From NCBI RefSeq assembly GCF_048564905.1, contig NC_133005.1:16299501-16363500 (forward strand): a DNA stretch of 64,000 nt. The letters are read 5' to 3'. A program made the translations under genes and the position numbers. The notes beneath the pieces were generated by a model. The model was not told the origin of the DNA. It made no database searches and saw only the letters and a list, made by a program, of their open reading frames with translations. Positions within the stretch are counted from its first letter, which is position 1. Every line of letters begins with the position of its first letter. This document shows, piece after piece, positions 56,550-64,000 of the stretch. This DNA is from Vicugna pacos. Its lineage: Eukaryota > Chordata > Mammalia > Artiodactyla > Camelidae.

Positions 56550-56665
56550 TGGTAAACTCTGTGCTTTGTGAAGGTGGAGTCCCTGTCTGACCTGTTTTCT
56601 GTTATGTCTCAGTGCCCAGCCCAGAGAAAGAGCCCCAATATATTTGGAGGGTGACCGTGAGAATA
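56550..56665 (+). mobile_element. L2 LINE 3' terminus, forward
   Basis: AAACTCTGTGCTTTGTGAAG, GAGTCCCTGTCTGACCTGTT, TGTCTCAGTGCCCAGCCCAG and AGAGCCCCAATATATTTGGA are the L2 3' end. Confidence 0.7.
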
Positions 56666-56934
56666 AAAGGGTCAGTTTCTTTAAATGTAAAGTAGCAAAT
56701 TTAAACAATGTCAACCGTAGTCACTTTATGGAAATTTTACCAGGAGTTAAGTGATCTACATTGTATGGAAAATAACTCAGAAAAGGGAAGGGTAGTAGGC
56801 AAAGCATTGTGGACAGAGCATCAGTGTGGAGACTACAATACTCCTTCATAAATAGTGGGGACCTGAGTAAGTTCATTGATTGTTGTTTCTCACCTGTCAA
56901 ATACGATAGGACCCAACTGGGTCAAATCATCTCT

Positions 56935-57358
56935 GAGTTCAGTTCTTAATGGCTCACTGCAATGTGACTTTGTAACTCCTCCCTGCAAAGAGTGGAGCTG
57001 TGACTTGCTTTGACAAATAGTGTAACAAATAATGTGCAAGTTGTAAGCCCCAATCTCACCCTTGGAATCCTGCCTCCACCATGTAAACAAACCCAGGCTA
57101 GGCTGCTAAATAAGATCATAGACACATGGCCCATCACTCCCACAGCCAACAGCCAGCTGACTCCAGAAACAGAACCACTCAGCTGACTGGAAGTTGACTG
57201 TAGATACACGAGTGAGCCCAGCTGAGATTGGAAGAAGGATCCAGATGACCCTAACTCAAATCACTGATCTACAGATTGATAGGCCAAATGAATCATGTTT
57301 TTAAGCCATCAAGTTTAGGACTGGTTTGTTATGCAGCAAGAACTAACTGATACAATTT
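56935..57358 (+). mobile_element. MLT1-like MaLR LTR, forward, with 3' terminus
   Basis: GAGTGGAGCTGTGACTTGCT, CCAACAGCCAGCTGACTCCA, AGTGAGCCCAGCTGAGATTG, and an end reading TTTTAAGCCATCAAGTTTAG then GTTTGTTATGCAGCAAGAAC and TAACTGATACAA. The terminus is well kept. Confidence 0.75.
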
Positions 57359-57869
57359 TCAAATCGAAAATTCAGTGAGTCAATTACTCTTTCCTCACTT
57401 GTACCTTCAGACAGAGGGCACATTTTACAGGAAAACTTCCCGTGACCAAGAAGGCATCCAATGCATTGTCTTGATGGTCTGTTGTCTGCTTTTGTTTGGC
57501 CATATAACTTCCTGTATCATTGTTCCACTGACTATTTAAAGAGCTCTATCAGACGTGGTTAAAATCTAGTCCATACATTATCCCTGGGACCTATTTATTT
57601 CTGCCTCAACCTTTTTCTTATTTAGCTAAGGCCAAGCTACTTGTGGCTCTTGATGTTCACCAAAGAAAATAATAGAGTAGGACATGTCTGTCTTTAGTTT
57701 CTGCTCTCCTCTCCTCTGAGAGCCACTATGCTTGAAGGTGGACAGCATCCTCTTGTCCTTAGATGCTTGGAACTACTCACCATAAACATCTAAGTTCACT
57801 TGTGTGGTAACCCTTCAGATCAGAATTCTGGTCTCTGCATTTCGAGGTAACACCTAGTTATATAACAGA
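57359..57869. other. unclassified sequence
   Basis: Nothing recognised. Confidence 0.4.
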
Positions 57870-58270
57870 TTCATTCTGCTGTGATGTAGCACATCACAGA
57901 AAACCCAGTTCAAATGGGCTGGAGTGAAAAGGGAGAATGTATTTGTTTCTGTTACTGAAGGGTATCTGGCTCCAGGCATGATTTTAATTAGATTTCCATC
58001 TTTTTCACTCCATCAATAATCACTCTTTTCCTCTGTTGCCTTAATTTACAGGCCATCTTTCTCCATATGGTGACAAAAATGGCTGCTGGACTCCTGTGTT
58101 TTCTGCTGAATAACTGCAGCATAAAAAGATTTCTCTCCCGAGTAGTTTCAGCAAAAGTCTTGAGGCTGATTCTCATTGGACTCCTCGGCTCACATATTGT
58201 ACCTGAACCAAGGAAATGGAAAATGCAAACTGGCCAAATTGGTAATCTGCTAGCCCCCAGAAAAGGGTGG
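57870..58270 (+). repeat. unnamed interspersed repeat, left part
   Basis: Same family as 31.1-31.9 kb: GGCTGGAGTGAAAAGGGAGA, GGTATCTGGCTCCAGGCATG, AAATGGCTGCTGGACTCC, AGTTTCAGCAAAAGTCTTGA and GGCTGATTCTCATTGGACTC. The solo LTR that follows interrupts it. Confidence 0.6.
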
Positions 58271-58896
58271 TGTGGGAGTGTTAGAGCAGGCAGGTAGCTA
58301 GATAATGAGCAGAGAAAGGGGGACATGCAAAAATGGCAGAAAACCATACATCTTGTAAACAATGGGGGTCCTGGGACAGACCAAGAAAAGTAGGGTCCTC
58401 TGGGCTAATAAAAAACCATACCTTCTGGGTCGATAAGTGTCCTGGAGGCAGAAGGGTGGGACAGGACGGGAATCTTCACCATCCGAATATAACCTTTCCA
58501 TCATTATGACCTCTGTCCAAATGTAACCTTTTGCTTATGATACCCCCATCCGAATGTAACCTTTTGTTCATTATGACCTCGTCCAACTTCCTGACTAAGA
58601 CTAAATTAAGGATGAAAAATCCCTCCTTCCGACCTGGGAAGGTGGAGTTGGGATGAAGATTAGGAAAGACAACCCTCAAACCCCTCCTCACCAATGAATA
58701 TTCTACCCATTCATTTTTACACTCACATAAGGAGCTTGCCAAGGAAATTAGGAGCAGCCACCCACCTGAGTCTGCCCGCTCTTTCCTTGAGAGCTTACTA
58801 TCTATCCCTTAATTAATCCTTGCTTTGCTTTCTTAATCTCCGCGTCTTGTGTCTGAATTCTTTCTGCGACAAGACAAGAAACTCTCGACTCCAACA
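58271..58896 (+). mobile_element. solo endogenous retrovirus LTR, 626 bp
   Basis: Starts TGTGGGAGTG and ends CGACTCCAACA, so TG...CA with inverted termini. A 5-bp imperfect flanking repeat (GGTGG / GGAGG) fits a target duplication. Three tandem units of about 33 bp containing ATCCGAA..TAACCTTT lie at 58,480-58,581, as in U3 enhancers. The 3' part (CTTTGCTTTCTTAATCTCCG, CTTGTGTCTGAATTCTTTCT) is typical of R/U5. No internal sequence remains. It splits an older repeat and keeps CpG pairs, so it is one of the younger elements here. Family not assigned. Confidence 0.75.
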
Positions 58897-59015
58897 GGAG
58901 GAGATGGTGGACGAGCATCACTCAATCACGTAGGTCAATAGAGAGTGGGATTTCCACAGGAACATCAAGGGCTATTACCAGAAGGGGGAACAGATGTGGG
59001 CAGGCAAAACCTTCC
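58897..59015 (+). repeat. unnamed interspersed repeat, right part
   Basis: Resumes after the LTR with GAGAGTGGGATTTCCACAGG, TATTACCAGAAGGGGGAACA and GATGTGGGCAGGCAAAAC, the usual end of this family. Confidence 0.6.
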
Positions 59016-59019
59016 GAAC

Positions 59020-59180
59020 CGTGGTTTTCAATCTTACTGTACATTATAGTCACTCAGGGGGAGCTTTTAGAAAACACTTCCAAAAATAGTAATTTATTTG
59101 GTCTGAGCATGGCCTGTGTCTCAGTATTAGTTTAAATTTGCCAGGTGATTCTAGTGAGCAGCCAATACAGAGAACAGTTG
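59020..59180 (+). mobile_element. MER5A-type hAT DNA transposon
   Basis: GTGGTTTTCAATCTTACTGT, CATTATAGTCACTCAGGGGG, GAGCTTTTAGAAAACACTTC and TGCCAGGTGATTCTAGTGAG are a diverged MER5 copy. Confidence 0.6.
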
Positions 59181-60059
59181 CATTAAGGATAATAGCTAAT
59201 TAAGCCTAAGCCATGGGAATGCCTTGAAGCCTACGGGTCAGGTTGAAGAAGGGCATCTCTTGGGACAATTCCCAACACCAGAAAAAGCTAGGAATCAGTG
59301 TGGTGCAGTTGGAATGGGAGTGTACTGGGGTAGGCAGACAGAAAGCTCTAATTGCCCCCAGACTGAAGTATATTAGTAACTACCTGTTGTGTACACAAGC
59401 TGCCAGACCTGATGACAAATTTTAAAATTAAAATTTGAGAAAACTTTTGCTCCAGAAAGCCAAAGAATCCACAATGACACCCCCAATTACAGAATGAAAG
59501 CTTCAAGGTCAGCTACCCTGCCAGAGGCCACCTCCCCTAGGGTCAGGTGTAGAGACTCTTGCGGGTCCCTGGCATCCTTTAGCCTGTTGAGCCCATACCT
59601 GCCTCCCGGGCCTGGTCAGAGAGGGTGGAACTGCAACTCACATCCTAGCTGCTGTGGAACGCTTTCTCCCAGCCGATTGGAGGAGGCAAATTCTCCCCAT
59701 ATTTCTAGTGAGGGGAAGTTCTGGCCAATCACAGGAAGCCAACTCAAGACTGCAAATGTGGGGATGAGATGGCAAAATCTGTTTTTGGAGCTGCAAGAGA
59801 TACACCTCTCCATGTGCAGAGCTGCCCCAGAAAGCTTGTTGTCAGGCAGCCTCTGGCGGCTGCTCACCGCCCAGGGGTGGGTGGGGGTTTCAGAATCTGC
59901 TGGCTGCCTGGGTTTCTGCATCTAGAATTCCACATCTTCAGAGTTCAGGCCCTGAACAAAACCCAATGTGGGGCTTCTTCCAGAACTTTGATTTTGGGGA
60001 AACCAGGAGAGGAGACAACTCAAGGACAGGGGTGGGATGCACTAGGCTGGTTAATGGAC
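59181..60059. other. unclassified sequence before second CpG block
   Basis: Nothing recognised. Open frames at 59,494-59,925 and on the opposite strand overlap and have no motif. Confidence 0.4.
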
Positions 60060-60185
60060 TGGAAACCCAAGCCCCGGCACCTTGATTCCTGTCCTGTGTT
60101 CCTGGACTTGGGCACATGACAGAGCCTCCCTGAACCTCAGTTTTCTCATCTGTAAAATGGGGTTCTAGATGTGTCTGAGAATCCA
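60060..60185 (+). repeat. MIR SINE, forward
   Basis: CCTGGACTTGGGCACATGAC then CTGAACCTCAGTTTTCTCAT and CTGTAAAATGGGGTTCTAG is a clear MIR core. Confidence 0.8.
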
Positions 60186-60479
60186 AGCTCTGCAAATTCG
60201 GCAGTTAGGATAAGGAAGGAGGGGCCACTAGTCTGTTTTGCTTTGGGGCAACTGGTGGATTGGGGGGGCAATGGAGTGTTTATGACCCCCCTCATTTTTA
60301 AGAACAAGAAACACCCGCTTTTCTCCTCGTCCTTTCCTTCCCTCCTGACCACCATCACTGTCACTCTAGGTGCGGAAACACTGGGGACGATGCCTGAGTT
60401 GTGGAAGGGCCACCGGGCCAAAGCCCCCACACGTCCTATCGAGGGCTTTAATTCCTGGGTCACACAGGGAGGCAGTCTT

Positions 60480-61215
60480 CTGCAGATATGGAGGCGGGAG
60501 GCCGCTTCCGGTTTTGCTCTTCTCTCCCGCCCCGTCTCTCTCCTCCCCCTCCCTCCCTCTCCCTTCTACTGCTGTTTACTGATTCCCCAAGTCGTGATGA
60601 CGTGCCAGGCCTGGTGCCAAGAGCGAGGGCCCCGTATTCATCAGGGGGGTGGATTAGAAAGCTCTGCCCCGGCGGAGTCTCCCGGGGCAGACATGGAAAT
60701 AAACAAACTGACGAGACAGCACCCCGAGGGCTCCCGCGGAAATGAGCACGGGCTGTGTGGGATGCCCACGAGAGGACCCTCGACCCAAGAGAGGCCTGCC
60801 TGGCGCCCCCGGCTGCCGCAGCTGATTGCAGGGCGCGGGGGAGGCCGGGCTCCAGCCCCGCGGGTGCCGCAGTGAGTCAGGAGCCCGCCTCCCATCCTGC
60901 GCGCTCCAGCGAATCCCCGCCCCCCGCCGCCGCCGAGCGCAGCGCCTCCGCCCACCCCTCCTCGCCTCGCCCCCAGCGCCCTCGCCGCGTGCTCTCTGGT
61001 TGGGGCGGATCTGGCTCCCCGACCTTTCGCCCAGCCCGGAGCCGCGGCTGTTGGAGGGGGGCCAAGGGGTGCTGGTGCCCGTCCTGCTGGAGGGAGGCGA
61101 TCGCCGAGCTGCAGTGTTCCTTGGCATCAGGAATGTTGCCCCGTAGCCCAGGAGGGGGGCGGGCGGGGGAGAAACGGTGAAATGGTGAAATGACTCAGGA
61201 TTCTTGGAGTGGCTA
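60480..61215. promoter_or_regulatory. second CpG block, candidate promoter
   Basis: CpG pairs are dense from 60,490, especially 60,820-61,180 (GCGCGCTCC, CCGCCGCCGCCGAGCGCAGCG, CGCCGCGTGC in part). Sites seen: CTTCCGGT (ETS core ACCGGAAG on the minus strand, 60,505-60,512), a pyrimidine tract 60,531-60,573, TGACGTG (60,598-60,604), and AP-1 sites TGAGTCA (60,873-60,879) and TGACTCA (61,191-61,197). No TATA. Overlapping open frames on both strands look like chance. The gene is not identified. Confidence 0.7.
60872..60877 (+). other. donor-like GTGAGT in CpG block
   Basis: GCCGCA|GTGAGT has a full intron-side donor consensus but lacks G at the last exon base. If used, a plus-strand first exon would end at 60,871. 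It overlaps an AP-1 site, so the match may have another cause. Confidence 0.2.
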
Positions 61216-61889
61216 GACACCGCGGTGCAGAGGGCTGATTCCAGAAGGAGCGGTGGGAGGCCAGAGGCCCGGTGGGTCTCTAAGTCTCAAACAGAGGGAC
61301 CCTGCCCCAACCCTAGCTTGAATTTTTACGAAAGACTAGAAATGCACTTAAAATGTATAGCTCTAAAAATATCAAACTGATGTATGTGAATGAATTCACA
61401 CCAAGCAGGTGACCCAGAAAAAAGAAATAGGATACTGAAGCCTTGAGCATCCATAGAATAATCACTCTGCTAGGTCAAGGCCACGTGCCTTAACCCCACT
61501 GGCCTTTCCACTTTGGGGAAGAAAGACTGGATGTATGGAAATAGAAAGCAGCAAATAGGGTCATTTCTGTCTAAAACACCTAAAGGGGCCATCTCCAAAA
61601 AGCAACCCTGAGCTGCAGGGAATGCAGGGTGGTCACCAGTTCCCCTAGGAGCTCCTGCTGGCTGAAATCTGTCCTTCCTCCATAGGCTAATGGCAGGGGA
61701 ATGTCAACTGCTCTGAGCCTCTGGAAGGAAAGAGCCTAGATGTGCTTGCACGAAGATGGACAGTGACTTGTTCAGCAGAGCATATGACTTGGGGTCTCAG
61801 CTCATAGAGGGCCAGTGGGAAGCCATCTTTGTTTCTTTTGTCTGTACCAGTTTGCTTACAGATGAGCAGGCTGTCCTTCCTCCATATAG
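61216..61889. other. unclassified sequence
   Basis: Nothing recognised between the CpG block and the L2 copy. Confidence 0.4.
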
Positions 61890-62422
61890 CAGCCTAAGTC
61901 ATGCTCCTGGAACCCAAGTCAGATCGTTCTGTCCTCTGATCAGATCTCTCCAATGACTTCCCATCTCAAGTCATTACCAAGCCTAAATACCCTCCATGAT
62001 CCAGCCCCTGTGACTGCTCAACTCTTCCCCTTCCTCTCTTCCCCCATCCGCCCCCGCACCAGCCACACTGGCCATCTCCCTGTTGCTAGAACACACCAGG
62101 CACACCCCTTTCAGGGCCTTCCTACGTGTATACTGTCCCCTCCACCTGGAACTCTCTTCCCCCAGAAATTTCTTTCCTTTCACTCTGCTCAAAAGATCAA
62201 CCTATCCAAAATGGCATCCTTACCCCAGCACCTGTGCTCTCTGTCTACATAAAACCTCCTTACTGTTTTCACATTCTTATTAGATATTCATTTATCTGTT
62301 TATCATACCTCTCTCCTGGAATGCGAGTTCCCTGAGGGCAAGAACTCTATCTGGTAGGCAGTTCTTCCAGGATCTGGCACAATGACAGGACACAAATAAA
62401 CATTTGTGGAAAGAATGATGTC
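61890..62422 (+). mobile_element. L2 LINE 3' half, forward, well preserved
   Basis: In order: CTCCAATGACTTCCCATCTC, TACCCTCCATGATCCAGCCC, CACCAGCCACACTGGCCATC, CCTCCACCTGGAACTCTCTT, GAATGCGAGTTCCCTGAGGG, CAAGAACTCTATCTGG and ACACAAATAAACATTTGTGG. It reaches the 3' terminus. Confidence 0.92.
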
Positions 62423-62424
62423 AA

Positions 62425-62525
62425 GATTAGCCAGGAACGTGCTCAGCTTCACCCAGTGTAACAGCCAGGAGTTGAGCCCTGGTTACCTCCTCCTGACCTA
62501 GAACTTTTCTAGTATCTCATGCTCT
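62425..62525 (-). repeat. weak MIR SINE fragment, reverse
   Basis: CACCCAGTGTAACAGCCAGG followed by AGTTGAGCCCTGGTTACCTC resembles reversed MIR. Confidence 0.4.
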
Positions 62526-64000
62526 AGCTGGTTATTTGGAAATGATCTCAAAATGAAATCAGACTGGACAATGCCTACTGAATCCTCTGGACACCTTCTC
62601 AAATGCAATTTTTAGGATCCTCCAAAATCCCAGATGCCCCATTATTCTGCAATGTAAATAAATATTCATAAAAATAGTAAGTTCCAATAGATGTTCAGTG
62701 ATTCATGATGCAGTACCAACCTTTGGTCTTTCCTGACATTTCTTTTTCACCTTTGAAGTTTGGCTAGAAGCCGAGGTTTTAAGAGTTTATGGCCTTTGTA
62801 CTGAATCTCATCCTAGCCATGAAGTCTGGAGTTATTTTTGGAAGAGAGAGTCCTGCCAACTGAACCCAGGATCATTAAGATCTGTATCAATGCATTGGAA
62901 TACAGCCAACGGTCACTTGGGCAAAGATGGGCATTCTAAGTGGTTCAGTCTTTCTGTGGCCGTTTTTTGGAGCCATACCAACTAGTTTCTTTCCTTAGCA
63001 ATTGCTTATTTTCTCTTTTAGGTTTGAATATTATAAAGGATGTCCAAGAATTTCAACAGTGCTAGTACTTATTAAAATAGTACTGTGCAAAGAAATAATT
63101 TCCCATAGTTAGAGATGGGAAAACTGGGTTTGCATCTTTGTTGCTCTCCATACCAACTCTGTATGTGACCCTATTTGTATTCCAAGTCCTTGTTTAAACA
63201 GGTAGGATTGTACGACCCACCTGAGAGGACTATGGTGAAGGTCAGAAGTGTTATTGAGGAATAAAGTGCTTGATAGGTGGTACAGCACTGGGTACTTCAG
63301 TGCCCAGCATGATGTGTTAGAAAGAGTATCAGAAAGAAAATTGAGACTCAAAAATCCATCTTTCTAGAGTCACAGTCAAGGTGGAGGCTATGTACAAAAT
63401 ACAGTGCACTGGGGCACATGAAGAAAGGGGTTGAGAGCCAAAATGGAAAATCTACAGGTGTAAAGGTCACTGTGCCAGGGACTGGGGAGGGGAATGTAAT
63501 TGGTGAACATATCGGGAGGTGTGCAATAGCTGAATCATAGGGCTGGAACCAGTGGAACCAGTGGAGGGACCAAACAGTGGATGATATTTGATCAGACTAA
63601 TAAGAAACAGAGAGTGCAAGAGTGGAAGAATGGGTAGGGCAGGAACTAGTTCCTGTCTTCCTCCCTTCTTTCATTTAGCAAATATTGTTGAGTGCTGACC
63701 AGGCATTACACATGGTCTTTCCATCATCTCCAGGAAACTGTCCCCAGATAACTGATGAATAGCTACATCCTTCTGGTAAGTAGGCTGCTATTGGTACACT
63801 CTCTCCCTCCCCTGCCCCTCACCCCACTCCAGCTTGGATCAGTTGATTAAAGAACTTGGGGATTTGAACCCCCTGAACACCAAGAAAAGAAATGTACTTT
63901 TCTATAGCAGGAAACCTGATGCAGGTTTCTAGGGAGACACAGGAATTGGGTCTTCTGGGGCTTTGGTGATGTATCCAACAAAGCTGAAATGGCAGAATCA
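62526..64000. other. unclassified sequence to window end
   Basis: No gene recognised. 63,105-63,310 and 63,670-63,760 have faint MIR-like phrases, too weak to call. Confidence 0.4.

Noticed and set aside
57876-57910. Short inverted repeat CTGTGATGT / ACATCACAG
   Set aside because: Only 9 bp per arm, within what chance gives in 64 kb.
60171-60875. Open frame of about 234 codons into the second CpG block
   Set aside because: It begins inside a MIR SINE and ends in GC-rich sequence. Low-complexity, proline- and arginine-rich translation without a motif.
60654-61220. Reverse-strand open frame of about 188 codons in the second CpG block
   Set aside because: Arginine- and proline-rich translation typical of CpG-island antisense frames, overlapped by other frames on both strands.

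Overview
The window is 64 kb of mammalian nuclear DNA, and the repeats point to a camelid (camel, llama or alpaca). Four tRNA-Ala-like SINE copies of the camelid vic-1 type are present: one forward near 33.0 kb, one reverse near 23.6 kb and a reverse pair near 48.4 kb. Several L1 3' ends are of the form seen in cetartiodactyls. The background of MIR, L2, MER5A, Tigger and MLT1-type MaLR LTRs is the usual old placental set.

I could not recognise any protein-coding exon of a known gene. Every long open frame looks like chance, either inside a CpG-rich block or inside a repeat. The window therefore reads as a long intron or intergenic stretch, or the ground around non-coding or alternative first exons. 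There are two GC-rich, CpG-containing blocks about 43 kb apart, at 16.6-17.8 kb and 60.5-61.2 kb, and both look like promoters. The first is followed by a dense set of consensus sites: YY1, a full CRE, GC boxes, AP-1, TATA, NF-Y, a perfect CArG box and a MEF2-like site. It also holds a possible 17-codon first coding exon. The second has an ETS site, a CRE-like site, two AP-1 sites and a donor-like GTGAGT. The gene or genes they serve are not identified.

Layout: 0-16 kb is mostly unique sequence with sparse MIR, L2 and MER5A. 16.6-19.5 kb is the regulatory block, ending in an AT-rich stretch. 21-35 kb is repeat-dense, with a broken L2, an L1 reverse fragment, a long L2, a rearranged L1 mosaic and an L1 3' end with target-site duplication. 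35-48 kb has old LTRs, a long reverse L2 split by an LTR, and a split hAT element. 48.3-50.7 kb has two vic-1 SINEs and a 2 kb reverse L1. 51-60 kb has more LTRs, an old L1, a Tigger element with clear ends, and a solo ERV LTR inserted into an older repeat. 60.5-61.2 kb is the second CpG block, and L2 and unique sequence follow to the end.

The oddest purely structural signals are two perfect hairpins, at 26,695-26,739 (21-bp stem, 3-nt loop) and 39,894-39,949 (19-bp stem, 18-nt loop). Both lie in or beside L2 copies and look like scars of replication template switching. All repeat names come from memory of family consensus sequences and boundaries are approximate unless terminal repeats are cited.
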